The notes: a model not told the origin generated them from the sequence alone. Positions 40,718 to 51,680 are shown, numbered from the stretch's first letter. The stretch is 64,000 nucleotides of DNA from Cryobacterium arcticum (GCF_001679725.1 NZ_CP016282.1:4030001-4094000), one strand, 5' to 3'. Made by a program: numbers and translations.

Positions 40718-41959
40718 TCAGTGGGCGTCGCCGGACCGGGCGGCCTCGTGAGCAGTTCGGTCGGGCGGTCGAGTCCGGCCGACACCCCTCGCGAGCCGGG
40801 GCGCAACGACGAGCAAGAGCACGAGAGCGATGACCGCTCCGACGAGGAAGCCGAGCTGCGGATCGGCCACGTCGACCACGGTGCCGACCACAATCGCGGC
40901 CCCCGCCGCACCCGCATTGACGGCGGTGTTGATCCAGCTGGAGGCCTCGGTGCGCACCTCGGCCGCCGTCAGCTCGTCGGCGCTGAGGTAACCGGTGATC
41001 AGCGCGGGCGCCAGGAAGAAGCCGACCAGGGCGAGCACGGCGGCGAGGGCGAGCAGCCCGGACAGCAACGCGAGGGCCGCGCACAGCACGGTCATCGTCG
41101 CGCCGGTGACCTGCAGCCGCACCCCGAGGGAGGCCCGCCAGACGCGTTGCCCCTAGACCAGCCCGCCGATCGCACTGCCCGCGGCGAAGGCGGCCAGCAG
41201 CATCCCCGCCACCTGCACCGAGCCCGCCCGCTCGGCCACGGCCGGGGCGGCCACCTCGACGGTGCCGAGCACGCATCCCACCGCTAGCAGGGCCACCAGC
41301 ACCAGGGCGAAGCCGGGCTGCCGCAGCGGACGCAGCACCGGCGGCGCCGGGGCGCGGCGGGCGCCGCGCTGCCGGGAGGCCGCACCCCCGGTCATACCCA
41401 GGGTGCCAAGCACCGCGATGCCGCCCGTCACGAGGATCGCTGTCGCGGGGCTCGTCAGTGCGATGATCGCCGCGGCGATCAGGGGCCCGGTGGTGAACAG
41501 CACCTCCTCGCACACGGCGTCGATGCTGTAGGCGCGGGTGCGCTGCGGGCCCGGAGCGGTGAGCGACCCCCAGATCACCCGCATGGCGGCGCCGAGCGGC
41601 GGCGGGAAGAGGCCGGTGAGGGCGGCGATGCCGACCACGAGCCCGACGGGTGTGTCGGGCCGGGTCGTCGCCCACGCAAGCGCGCCGAGGCCGAGCGCGA
41701 ACAGGATGCTCATGGTGCCCAGCGCCATCCGCTGCCCGACCCGGTCGACGATCCGGGCGCGGTAGGGCGAGGCGATCACGTTCGCCAGCCCGAACGCCCC
41801 CGTGGCGGCGCCCGCCGCGGCGAAGGAGCCGGTGCTGGTCTGCACACTGTAGAGCAGGGCGAGTGTCACCATGGCGAGCGACAGGCGCCCCAGCAGGGCG
41901 GGCAGGAAGACCCGGAGGGCTCCCGGTGTGCGGAGCGCCTGCAGGTAGCCGGCGATCAC
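40718..41959 (-). pseudogene. MFS exporter gene interrupted by an in-frame amber codon
   Basis: Reading from ATG 41959, the first 268 codons give about eight helices of a major facilitator protein (GVFG-like start LRVFLPALLGRLSLAMVTLA; RIVDRVGQRMALG). They end at TAG 41153-41155. The same frame then continues without frameshift for another 145 codons (GQRVWRASLGVRLQVTGA and four more helices) to 40718. A single base change of a Tyr codon to TAG would explain the break. It could be a pseudogene, a read-through gene or a sequence error. The start overlaps the stop of the ArsR-type regulator by 4 nt. Confidence 0.8.
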
Positions 41960-42525
41960 TCCGCGCCGGGATCGGAGGAGGGCGGGGCTTCGGAGGCCGG
42001 GGCAGCGAGGGCCGGGGCGACCGGGAAGAGGGCCACCGTGGCGGCGACCCGCACGGCACCGGGCGTGCCGGCGGCCACCGCCTCGTCGTGCAGGAGCCGG
42101 CCCAGCTCACGCCCCAGGTCGCGCACGCGGTGCCACGCCTCGGCGGGCAACAGCACCTCGGCGTCGGTGAAGACGATCGGCGCGCCCGGTTCGTAGCGGG
42201 CGCTCCGCTGCACCAACTCGGCCGATAGGGCAGCCATCAACGCCCGGTGTTCGTCCGCGTCCCCGCCGGCGAGGGCCTCGCCCGACGATGGATCGTGCCG
42301 GTAGCGCTTGGCAACCCCGCCCCGCACCCGGGCCTCCTCGACCAGCTGCACGAGGCCCGCCTGCGCCAACCGGCGCAGGTGGTAGCTCACGTTCGCCTGG
42401 CTCTCGCCGAGCACCCGGGCGGCCTCGGCGGCGCTCAGGCTCTCGGCAGTGAGCAGGGAGAGGAGCTTGAGCCGGAGCGGATGGGCCACCACGCGCAGAC
42501 CCTCGAGGTCGTGGGGAGTGGGCAT
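41956..42525 (-). CDS. ArsR-like winged-helix transcriptional regulator
   Basis: 189 residues. An HTH_20/ArsR-type domain at the N-terminus: LEGLRVVAHPLRLKLLSLLT, SLSAAEAARVLGESQANVSY and HLRRLAQAGLV. A helical C-terminus of about 90 residues and a low-complexity tail follow. No metal-binding cysteines are seen, so it is not an arsenic sensor of the classic type. It has a very good leaderless promoter and overlaps the MFS gene by 4 nt, so it probably controls that exporter. Confidence 0.88.
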   Translation of the reverse strand: MPTPHDLEGLRVVAHPLRLKLLSLLTAESLSAAEAARVLGESQANVSYHLRRLAQAGLVQLVEEARVRGGVAKRYRHDPSSGEALAGGDADEHRALMAALSAELVQRSARYEPGAPIVFTDAEVLLPAEAWHRVRDLGRELGRLLHDEAVAAGTPGAVRVAATVALFPVAPALAAPASEAPPSSDPGAE

Positions 42526-42531
42526 GGGTTC

Positions 42532-42560
42532 AGGCTAGACATCCGTTCGCCTACTGTCAA
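42532..42560 (-). promoter_or_regulatory. Consensus promoter of the ArsR-MFS operon
   Basis: On the minus strand TTGACA (complement of 42555-42560), 17 nt, then TAGCCT (complement of 42532-42537), and 6 nt later ATG 42525. This is the best sigma-70-like promoter in the window and it predicts a leaderless mRNA. Confidence 0.75.
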
Positions 42561-42607
42561 ACAACCCTTTTGGGGTGCGCGGGCGCAGGTGGGGCGGCGT
42601 AGCGGGC

Positions 42608-43303
42608 TCAGAGCAGCCCCGTCAGCGCCGCCCACTGCAGCAGGATGACGGTCTTACCGTCGACGATCCGACCATCGGCCACCATGAGCAGGGCGTCGTC
42701 GGCCGGGATCTCGAGCACCTCGATGTCCTCGCCCTCCTCGGCCAGGCCGCCGCCCGGCGTCACCCGATCGGCAGGTCCGTAGGCGGCCACGTAGAAGTGC
42801 ACCCGCTCGGTGACCGAACCCGGGCTCATATAGAGGTCGAAGACGTGCCGCAGTTCCCGCACGTCGACGCCGAGCTCCTCGCTCGCCTCGCGGCGGATCG
42901 CCACCTCCGGGGCATCGTCGTCGAGCAGCCCGGCGGCGGTCTCGATGAGTATGCCGTCGGGGTGGCCGTTGACGTAGGCGGGGTAGCGGAACTGGCGCGT
43001 GAGCAACACCGTGCGACGCACCGGGTCGTAGAGCAGGATGGTGGCGCCGTTGCCGCGGTCGTAGGTCTCGCGCTGCTCCCTCACCATGCGGCCGTCGCGG
43101 CGGCGGTAGTCGAACGTGGTGCGGCGCAGCACGTGCCAGCCATCGCTGGTCACCTCGACCTGGCGCACCGTGACGTCGGGATTGCCGCACAGCCCGGCCG
43201 CGGTCAGGTGCAGTCCGGTGCGGCCGCGCCTGTCGGGCCGGTCCATGCCAGGCCGATCCATGCCGGGCCGATCAGTGGGGGTGCTGCCGACTGCGGGGGT
43301 CAC
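42608..43303 (-). CDS. NUDIX hydrolase (ADP-ribose pyrophosphatase/NudK-like)
   Basis: 231 residues from GTG 43303, which overlaps the preceding gene's stop (GTGA). The first 35 residues are low-complexity with PGMDRPGMDRPD. The NUDIX domain shows TILLYDPVRRTVLLTRQFRY, IETAAGLLDDDAPEVAIRRE with the REASEELGV box, and SPGSVTERVHFYVAAY, as in enzymes that split ADP-ribose or GDP-mannose. The residue at the first Glu of the box appears to be Asp. Pairing with a nucleoside-transferase-like gene suggests nucleotide-sugar or ADP-ribose clean-up. Confidence 0.88.
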   Translation of the reverse strand: MTPAVGSTPTDRPGMDRPGMDRPDRRGRTGLHLTAAGLCGNPDVTVRQVEVTSDGWHVLRRTTFDYRRRDGRMVREQRETYDRGNGATILLYDPVRRTVLLTRQFRYPAYVNGHPDGILIETAAGLLDDDAPEVAIRREASEELGVDVRELRHVFDLYMSPGSVTERVHFYVAAYGPADRVTPGGGLAEEGEDIEVLEIPADDALLMVADGRIVDGKTVILLQWAALTGLL

Positions 43304-43686
43304 GGCTGCGGCAGGGGCGCGCCGACGCCGGGCACCTCGTCCAGGCTCGTGTACACGGGGATGCCCAGACGGCGGGCGATGACCACATCCTGGTCGGCCC
43401 CCTGGGACTCGCCGGGGAGCCTCAGCACACCGTCGCACCGTTCGAGCAGGCGCTCGGCGGTGGGGTACATGACGTCGGCGGCCAACGGATGCGCGACATC
43501 CGTCACCCCGGCGCTGGCGAGCACGGGCAGCGCCACCCACTCGCCGATCATCGGCAGGTGGCCGGCGCGGAAGATCGGCCAGGCCGCCTCCTCGAGCCGG
43601 TCGAGGTTCCGGCGCAGGAGCACGGGGTCGTCGCCCGTGCCCGATCGGTAGGGGCCAGCGATGAGGATCATGAGGGATGCGGTCAT
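43300..43686 (-). CDS. DUF4406-like (nucleoside 2-deoxyribosyltransferase-fold) protein
   Basis: 128 residues. It reads SLMILIAGPYRSGTGDDPVL at the start and later PTAERLLERCDGVLRLPGES, QGADQDVVIARRLGIPVYTS. The glycine-rich first turn, the DGVLRLPG and the QGADxDVxxA helix fit the nucleoside-2-deoxyribosyltransferase-like superfamily, DUF4406 branch. The role could be cleavage of an N-glycosidic bond, but this is inferred. TACTCT lies 7 nt before the ATG. The GTG of the NUDIX gene overlaps its stop; a DeoR gene is divergent. Confidence 0.78.
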   Translation of the reverse strand: MTASLMILIAGPYRSGTGDDPVLLRRNLDRLEEAAWPIFRAGHLPMIGEWVALPVLASAGVTDVAHPLAADVMYPTAERLLERCDGVLRLPGESQGADQDVVIARRLGIPVYTSLDEVPGVGAPLPQP

Positions 43687-43707
43687 GGCCGCTAGAGTAA
43701 TACAACG

Positions 43708-43725
43708 TGCACAAACATGCACAAA
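43708..43725. promoter_or_regulatory. Direct repeat, candidate DeoR operator
   Basis: TGCACAAA occurs at 43708-43715 and 43718-43725, spaced 10 nt start to start (one helical turn). It lies between the divergent DUF4406 and DeoR genes, upstream of the AAGGAA ribosome site. Confidence 0.5.
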
Positions 43726-43741
43726 TCGGAAGGAACGCGTA

Positions 43742-44497
43742 ATGCTGGCAGCGGAACGACAGGCCCTCCTCCTCGCTCGACTGGCCCGCGACGGCAAGGT
43801 GGTGGCCAAGGAGATCGCGGCCGAGCTCGGCCTGTCCGACGACAGCGTGCGCCGCGACCTGCGCGAACTCGCGGCCGCCGGCCTCTGCCAGCGCGTCTAC
43901 GGCGGGGCGCTGCCGGTGTCGGCGGCACTCGCGCAGTACGCGGACCGCACCCTCGTGCAGCCGGCCAGCAAGGACCGGGTCGCCGCGCGCGCGGCCCAGC
44001 TGATCACACCGGGCAGCACCGTCATCCTCGACGGCGGCACGACAACCCTCGCGGTGGTGCACGCGCTCCCGGCCGATCTGGTCTGCACCGTCATCACCCA
44101 CAGCCCCACCATCGCCGCCGCCTTGGTGCCGCACGCGGGTGTGGAGGTCTACGTGATCGGCGGGCGCCTGTTCAAGCACTCGGCGGTCGCCTGCGGAGCC
44201 GCCGCGGTCGAGGCCGCGCAGGCGGTGTCGGCCGACCTGTTCCTGCTCGGCGTCACGGGCGTGCACGCCACCGCGGGGCTCACCACCGGGGACGTCGAGG
44301 AGGCCGCGATGAAGCGGGCCCTGGCCGGGCGGGCCGCCGACACCTATGTTCTGGCGAGCGCGGAGAAGATCGGCGCGGCCTCCCCCTACCGGGTGCTGCC
44401 GCTCGGCGAGGTCGCGGGCATCGTCACCGACACCGCCGCGGACCACCCGGCGCTGGTCGACCTACGCGACGCCGGCGTCGCCATCCTCCCTGCTTGA
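43742..44497 (+). CDS. DeoR-family transcriptional regulator
   Basis: 251 residues from ATG 43742 (GGAAGGA 6 nt upstream). The N-terminal helix-turn-helix reads GKVVAKEIAAELGLSDDSVR followed by RDLRELAAAGLCQRVYGGA. The sugar-phosphate-binding domain has TVILDGGTTTLAVVHALPAD, VIGGRLFKHSAVACG and DLFLLGVTGVHATAGLTTGD. Effectors are normally phosphorylated sugars. Divergent NUDIX and DUF4406 genes are the likely targets, so the effector may be a ribose- or deoxyribose-phosphate; this is inference. Confidence 0.9.
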   Translation: MLAAERQALLLARLARDGKVVAKEIAAELGLSDDSVRRDLRELAAAGLCQRVYGGALPVSAALAQYADRTLVQPASKDRVAARAAQLITPGSTVILDGGTTTLAVVHALPADLVCTVITHSPTIAAALVPHAGVEVYVIGGRLFKHSAVACGAAAVEAAQAVSADLFLLGVTGVHATAGLTTGDVEEAAMKRALAGRAADTYVLASAEKIGAASPYRVLPLGEVAGIVTDTAADHPALVDLRDAGVAILPA

Positions 44498-44585
44498 CTG
44501 CCTTCTCCCGCCCGCGCCGTTCCCACTCGCACTGTTCCGGCCCGCGCTGTCCCCACCTGTGACGCGGGGCGGGGCGCGGCGGCGG

Positions 44586-46889
44586 CTACTCGCGCAGACC
44601 GAAGCGGGCATGGATGGGTGCGGTCCAGCGCGGCGACCACCAGAGCACACGCTCGAGCGAGGTCATCACCGCCGGCACCAGCACGATGCGTACCAGTGTC
44701 GCATCCAGTAGCACCGCCACCGCCAGGGCCGTGCCGATCTGCTTCATCTGCATGAGCTCACCCGTGGCGAAGCCCGCGAAGACCAGCACGATGATCAACG
44801 CCGCCGAGGTGATGATGCGCCCCGAACTCTGCAGGCCGGTCTCGATCGCCTTCCGGGTGCTCTCACCCCTGTCGTGGTGTTCCTTGATGCGCGCCAGGAG
44901 GAACATCTCGTAGTCCATCGCCAGGCCGAACCCGAAGGTGAGCACGAGCGTGAGCACGAGAGCGTCGACGCCGGAGATGCTGTCGGGGTCGAAATTGAGC
45001 ACCCCCGACAGGTTGCCCTCCTGGAAGCCCCAGACCAGCACCCCGGCCGCCGCCCCCAGCGAGATGGCGCTGATCACCAGGGCAGTGAGGGGGATGACGG
45101 CCGACCCGGTCATGAGGAACAGCAACACGAAGGTGGCCACGGCGATGATGAGCACCGCCCAGGGCGCCCCCTGCGCGAGGGAATCGAGGTAGTCGACGGC
45201 CTGCGCATCGGCCCCGCCGACCCAGCTCTCGAAATCCGGCGGGTCGGCCCGAATCTCCCGCACCACCTCCATGCCCTGGTGGGTCTCCACGTTCACCCGG
45301 GACACCCAGTAGCCGTTCTGGTCGACCGGCGGCGAGACATCCGTCACCCCGGGCAGGGCCGCGACGTCGTCGGCCCACCCGGCCGCAGCCGCCTGTTCGG
45401 CGCTCGACACCAGTTGCACCCGCGGCGCGGTGGCGAGCGGGAACTCCTCCGAGAGGGTGGTGAGGAAGTCGTACTGGGTGGACGACGGCGGGATGGCGTC
45501 GTCGGCGCTGTTCGACACCGTCATCGACAGCACCGGGCTGCCGAGCAGCAGCAGCACGGCGGTGGCGGCCAGCGCGATGAGCAGCGGCGCCCGCTGCACG
45601 CCGCGGGCCAGCCGGGAGAACACGCCCTCCTCGGGGGCGATGTCGCCGAACCGGGTGAGCCAGCGGCCCAGGCCCGGGATTCGAGTGAGCAGGCCGGGTT
45701 GCAGGAGCCGGTCGCCCAGGTAGCCGAGCAGGGCCGGCACCAGGACCAGCGCGGTGAGGATGGCGATGAGCACCACGCAGATGGCGCCGATCGCGATGGC
45801 CCGGATGATGGACGGTTCGAACACGAGCAAGCCTGCCGTGGCAATGGCAAAGGTCAACCCCGAGTAGAGCACCGTGCGCCCGGCCGTGTTCACCGTGCCG
45901 CCCACCGCCTGGAGCATGAGTTCGTGCCGGCTGTGCCGGTGGTGCGGCAGGGTCAACAGCTCGCCGGTGGCCAGCTCGGTTGCCTCGGCGACCGGCGGGC
46001 CCGGCCGCCCCGCCGGGGCGCCCGGACCCTCGCCACCCACCCGGGCCCGGAACTCCTCGCGGAACCGGCTAACCATGAGCAGTCCGTAGTCGATCGAGAG
46101 GCCCAGCCCGATCACGGTGATCACGTTCATCACCGTGATGCCGATGTCCATCACGAAGGTGAAGGCGTAGAGCATCCCGAGCGCCCCGATGATCGACGCG
46201 ATGGCGCCCACCAGCGGGATGCCGGCGGCCAGGAAGCCGCCGAAGATCACCAGCATCACCAGCAGCGCGATGGGCAGGGCGATCAGTTCCCCCTTTTGCA
46301 GGTCGGACTCGGCCACGGCGACGAGCGACTCGACCACGAGGGGTGCCCCGCCCACCTCCACCTGGGCCTCCGGGTCGAGCTGGCTGACCTCGTCGGCCGC
46401 CACGTCGAGCCGGCTTTCCACCGAGGTGAGCAGCGAGTCGCTGACGGTGCCGTCGGTGGCCTCCATCTCCGCGGTGAGGAGCAGGCCCTTGCCGTCGGCG
46501 GAGAGTAGCGGCGCGGCCGCCGGGTTCGGTGTGCCGTCGGGCAGCGGCGGGATGGCGAGCGGGTTGATCACCTGGGTCACCCCGTCGACCTGCTGCAGCC
46601 GCAGCGTGGCCGAGTCGAGGATGGCCGCCAAGTCGGGCGAGCTGAGATCGGTGGGGTGCGCGAGCAGCGACAGCGACTCGGTCTGCTGTCCGGATGGGCC
46701 GGCGAGGCGGTCGGCAGCGTCCTGCGCCTCGCCCTGCACCGAGGGCCCGGCGCTGGACAGGCGCTGGAACAGGCTGTCCCCGGTGACCCCGAACAGGGCC
46801 GTGGCCGCGCAGGCGGCGAGCGCCACCGCCCAGCAGAGCACCGAGATCAGTCGGTGACGGGCAACGCTCACGCCCAATTTACGCAACAT
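44586..46889 (-). CDS. MMPL/RND-family transporter
   Basis: 767 residues, two homologous halves each with one helix, a large external domain and five helices. The start is MLRKLGVSVARHRLISVLCW. Motifs include IGLGLSIDYGLLMVSRFREE and TFGFGLAMDYEMFLLARIKE with the Asp-Tyr pair used for proton coupling, and an Arg/Gly-rich loop between them. MMPL proteins export lipids, siderophores or drugs in actinobacteria. GAGGGA lies about 9 nt before ATG 46889. No adjacent regulator; the DeoR gene converges from the other side. Confidence 0.9.
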   Translation of the reverse strand: MLRKLGVSVARHRLISVLCWAVALAACAATALFGVTGDSLFQRLSSAGPSVQGEAQDAADRLAGPSGQQTESLSLLAHPTDLSSPDLAAILDSATLRLQQVDGVTQVINPLAIPPLPDGTPNPAAAPLLSADGKGLLLTAEMEATDGTVSDSLLTSVESRLDVAADEVSQLDPEAQVEVGGAPLVVESLVAVAESDLQKGELIALPIALLVMLVIFGGFLAAGIPLVGAIASIIGALGMLYAFTFVMDIGITVMNVITVIGLGLSIDYGLLMVSRFREEFRARVGGEGPGAPAGRPGPPVAEATELATGELLTLPHHRHSRHELMLQAVGGTVNTAGRTVLYSGLTFAIATAGLLVFEPSIIRAIAIGAICVVLIAILTALVLVPALLGYLGDRLLQPGLLTRIPGLGRWLTRFGDIAPEEGVFSRLARGVQRAPLLIALAATAVLLLLGSPVLSMTVSNSADDAIPPSSTQYDFLTTLSEEFPLATAPRVQLVSSAEQAAAAGWADDVAALPGVTDVSPPVDQNGYWVSRVNVETHQGMEVVREIRADPPDFESWVGGADAQAVDYLDSLAQGAPWAVLIIAVATFVLLFLMTGSAVIPLTALVISAISLGAAAGVLVWGFQEGNLSGVLNFDPDSISGVDALVLTLVLTFGFGLAMDYEMFLLARIKEHHDRGESTRKAIETGLQSSGRIITSAALIIVLVFAGFATGELMQMKQIGTALAVAVLLDATLVRIVLVPAVMTSLERVLWWSPRWTAPIHARFGLRE

Positions 46890-47045
46890 GTCGGGTCATC
46901 CCTCGGTGTCCCTCGGCATTCCTTGGCCTTCCTCGGCTTGTGAACGCGCATCCCCGCATACCCGCTGACGGTCGTACCGCGGCCAAACTACTCCCGTCGC
47001 TACGCTCCCGCCCGGCATCGGGTCGACCGGGCTACCCTGCTGCAC

Positions 47046-47426
47046 ATGACCGCCGTCAGCAAACCCATCCCGCTCGAGCAGTTCTTCGCGGGGCGCGATC
47101 CGCTGGCCCGCCCCCTCTTCGACGCCGTGCGTTCGGCCATCCTCCGGATCGGGCCGACCGAGATGCGCGTCACCAAGAGCCAGGTGGCGTTCCGCCGCAA
47201 CCGGTCATTCGCCTGGACCTGGTTGCCCGGTCAGTACCTTTCCGGCGCGGTCGCCCCGCTCGTGCTCACCATCGACCTGGACCGGTTCGACACATCACCG
47301 CGCTGGAAGGAAGTGGTGGAACCTACCCTCAACCACTTCATGCACCACCTCGAGCTGCGCCGGATGTCGGACCTCGAACCGGCCGTGCTGGACTGCCTGC
47401 GGGAGGCCTGGTCCAAGGCCGGCTGA
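47046..47426 (+). CDS. DUF5655-like protein
   Basis: 126 residues. The sequence ILRIGPTEMRVTKSQVAFRR, then FAWTWLPGQYLSGAVAPLVL and RWKEVVEPTLNHFMHHLELR, matches a small family (DUF5655) that resembles DNA-repair or transport accessory domains but has no shown function. TACCCT at 47033-47038 sits 7 nt before the ATG, suggesting a leaderless mRNA. It stands alone between divergent MMPL and convergent lipoprotein genes. Confidence 0.8.
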   Translation: MTAVSKPIPLEQFFAGRDPLARPLFDAVRSAILRIGPTEMRVTKSQVAFRRNRSFAWTWLPGQYLSGAVAPLVLTIDLDRFDTSPRWKEVVEPTLNHFMHHLELRRMSDLEPAVLDCLREAWSKAG

Positions 47427-47435
47427 CCCGCATTT

Positions 47436-47894
47436 TCAGGGTGCGGAGGCGCCGGGGTTCACCAGGAGGAAGTCAGTGAGTTGCACCCACCCGGCCGAGG
47501 CTGGATACGTCACGGTGTCGGCAGAGACACGGGCGCTCCCCACCCCGATGCCGAACATCGACATGCCACTCTCGCTGGGGCTGCACGCAGCCACGAAGTG
47601 GCCGTCGGGGCCGGAGAGCAGCAGACAGACGCCGTCATCCGTGTCCGCATCAGAGTAGGACGCCACGAAGTAGTCCACGTGATCGAGCGTTCCCACGAGC
47701 CGGCTCGAGTCCAGATCGATATCGAGGTCTTCGGTGTCCACGGGCCAGGCATCCTCCGCCTCCCGAGGAGTGCCCAGCACGGCACCTATATGGGGATTGG
47801 CAGTGCCTGCGGCACATCCCGAGAGTGCCACGGCCACTCCGACGACCAGCAGCCCCGCCACCCAGGCCGGTCCGGTCTTCGTCCTGCGTTGCAT
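47436..47894 (-). CDS. Small secreted lipoprotein
   Basis: 152 residues from ATG 47894. The signal peptide is TGPAWVAGLLVVGVAVALSG with lipobox ALSGC. The mature part is acidic with VASYSDADTDDGVCLLLSGP and an internal ACSPSES; the two later cysteines could form a disulfide. No family recognised. It has the same general plan as the lipoprotein at 52420-52863 but no close sequence similarity. Confidence 0.72.
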   Translation of the reverse strand: MQRRTKTGPAWVAGLLVVGVAVALSGCAAGTANPHIGAVLGTPREAEDAWPVDTEDLDIDLDSSRLVGTLDHVDYFVASYSDADTDDGVCLLLSGPDGHFVAACSPSESGMSMFGIGVGSARVSADTVTYPASAGWVQLTDFLLVNPGASAP

Positions 47895-48049
47895 GAGAGC
47901 CCCCGCTCGTCGCCACCCGTGGTCGTGGCCGAAATCTAGCAGGACTCGGGCGGCAGCCGCCGTTTGTGAGGACATCGGTCGAAAAAGAGGACGTTTTGGC
48001 CAATTCCGTCCTTCTAAAATCACTTTCTCCTCTTAACGCGGTGCGGCAC

Positions 48050-48087
48050 AAGAGAAGGGGCCGCACAGTGTGCGGCCCCTTCTCTTT
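48050..48087. terminator. 18-bp perfect hairpin terminator
   Basis: AAGAGAAGGGGCCGCACA (48050-48067), one base, then its exact complement (48069-48086) and TTTAA. It lies just after the 3' end of the minus-strand SRPBCC gene. The AAAGAG...CTCTTT form works in both directions. Confidence 0.8.
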
Positions 48088-48099
48088 AATCGCGTGCGA

Positions 48100-48555
48100 C
48101 TAGATCTGTACCTCGCCGCGCCAGCCGTCGTTCTGGTTGGCCGGGTTCTCGACGAACTCCTTGAAGTTCTTGAGGTCCTTCTTGATCACGTGGTCGTCCA
48201 CACCGAAGACGGCGCCGACCTTCTCCAGGAAGCCCTCCGCCTCCCAGTCGAGCTGCACGGTGACCTTGGACGTCGTGTCGCTGAGCTTGTGGAAGGTGAC
48301 AACACCGGCGTGGTTCTCCTCGCCGGAGGTGCTGTTCCAGGCCACCCGCTCGTCGGGGTGCTGCTCGGTGATCACGGCGTCGAACTCACGTTCTGCTCCG
48401 GCGATCTTCACCACCCAGTGCGTGTGCGTGTCGTCGATCTGCTTGATCGACTGCACGAAGTCCAGGAAGTGCGGGAACGACTCGAACTGGGTCCACTGGT
48501 TGTACGCGGTGCGTACGGGAACGTCGACGTCGATGGTCTCGATTACTTGGGTCAT
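48100..48555 (-). CDS. SRPBCC/polyketide-cyclase-like protein
   Basis: 151 residues. The helix-grip pattern is VIETIDVDVPVRTAYNQWTQ, FESFPHFLDFVQSIKQID, HWVVKIAGAEREFDAVITEQ and a long C-terminal helix with DDHVIKKDLKNFKEFVE. This matches the family with the cyclase/dehydrase (Polyketide_cyc) label found in many actinobacteria, often stress-induced. No biosynthetic genes are nearby. It ends at a strong hairpin, and the Dps gene lies upstream on the same strand. Confidence 0.88.
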   Translation of the reverse strand: MTQVIETIDVDVPVRTAYNQWTQFESFPHFLDFVQSIKQIDDTHTHWVVKIAGAEREFDAVITEQHPDERVAWNSTSGEENHAGVVTFHKLSDTTSKVTVQLDWEAEGFLEKVGAVFGVDDHVIKKDLKNFKEFVENPANQNDGWRGEVQI

Positions 48556-48737
48556 CGTCTTCCTCTGTCCTCTTCGTGCGGCGGGTGAGCGCCGCAGGGT
48601 AGATTCCGCGATGTCACGGTCTCAGCCATTGGGTACGCAGTTGTTGGAATCACAGTTGCTGCGTTCATAGTTGTGACGGTCGAACGAGGCGATTCGTCAC
48701 GTTGACCGGCGGAATTGGTCCGAAAGCGGTGTATTGC

Positions 48738-49238
48738 TTACGCCGTGGCCTTGCCGGTCGGCCTGGTGGAGTCCTTGGCCGTGGGCTTGCGGGGCTTCCG
48801 GTCCTCCGCGCTGACCATCCAGATGTACTGCTCGAGCTTCAGGATGAAGCCGTTCAGAATGTCCGCGCTGGCCGGGTCCGCCTCGTCGACGGCCTCGTGA
48901 ATCTCGCGGATGTTGTCGACGGTTGCGGTCAGCATCGCCGTGACCAAGGTCACGGTTTCGGTGGTGTCCACCTCGCCGGCGGGGAACTTGGCCAGGTGGG
49001 TGGTCTTGGTGACCGTCTCGGTGCGTCCGTCGGGCAGGGCGTCGAGCGCGCGCATCCGCTCGGCCAGCTCATCGGTGAAGATGCGGGCGTCGTCGATGAT
49101 CTCGTCGAGCTGCAGGTGCAGGTCACGGAAGTTCGTGCCCACGACGCTCCAGTGCGCCTGCTTGCCCTGAATGTGAAGCTCGATCAAGTCGACGAGCACG
49201 GACTGGAGGTTGCTGCCGAGCTCTGCGGATGCCTTCAT
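48738..49238 (-). CDS. dps: Dps-family DNA-binding ferritin-like protein
   Basis: 166 residues from ATG 49238 (GAAGGGA upstream). The four-helix bundle is clear with ferroxidase residues in HIQGKQAHWSVVGTNFRDLH and LDEIIDDARIFTDELAERM. The C-terminal tail is Lys/Arg/Pro-rich (RKPRKPTAKDSTRPTGKATA), as in Dps proteins that bind DNA through the tail. The role is iron storage with hydrogen peroxide and chromosome protection in stress or stationary phase. Divergent from glgX across 197 nt. Confidence 0.92.
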   Translation of the reverse strand: MKASAELGSNLQSVLVDLIELHIQGKQAHWSVVGTNFRDLHLQLDEIIDDARIFTDELAERMRALDALPDGRTETVTKTTHLAKFPAGEVDTTETVTLVTAMLTATVDNIREIHEAVDEADPASADILNGFILKLEQYIWMVSAEDRKPRKPTAKDSTRPTGKATA

Positions 49239-49435
49239 GGGATTCCCTTCATCACCAGCGGGAACGGTGGCGGCCGAGGGTTCAGCCGACGTCCCGCCTG
49301 TCTGAGACAGCACACTAGCAGCGTCCCCCGACAGCGAAGGGACTCAGGTTTTTCTCAGTTTCGCCGCCGATCCGCCGGATATCGTTTCCACTCTCTCGCA
49401 CCTTCTTGCGAATAATTTCAGACCGAAAGAGCATC

Positions 49436-51478
<2,043 letters not shown>

Positions 51479-51484
51479 ACCGGA

Positions 51485-51509
51485 GGCGGCCGGCCTGAGG
51501 CCGGCCGCC
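51485..51509 (+). terminator. GC-rich hairpin after glgX
   Basis: GGCGGCCGGCCT (51485-51496), one base, AGGCCGGCCGCC (51498-51509): a perfect 12-bp stem 6 nt after the glgX stop. No T-tract. Confidence 0.65.
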
Positions 51510-51680
51510 GCTCAGTCGCCCGCGGCGCTTGCGCTTTTGTTTCGAATTCGGCCAATATAGAAACGCCGCCAGCGCCAATATTTGGGGTTCGAGCGCCGGC
51601 GTGCAGTTCTCAGCACCGTCTCGGCACGCCTGGACCCGCGTGCCGTCGAGGGTGCCCGTATCCATTCGAAAGGCACTTCC

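Noticed and set aside
42575..43651. Plus-strand open frame across the NUDIX and DUF4406 genes
   Set aside because: Antisense to two genes with clear motifs and a GTGA overlap; its composition is that of a shadow.
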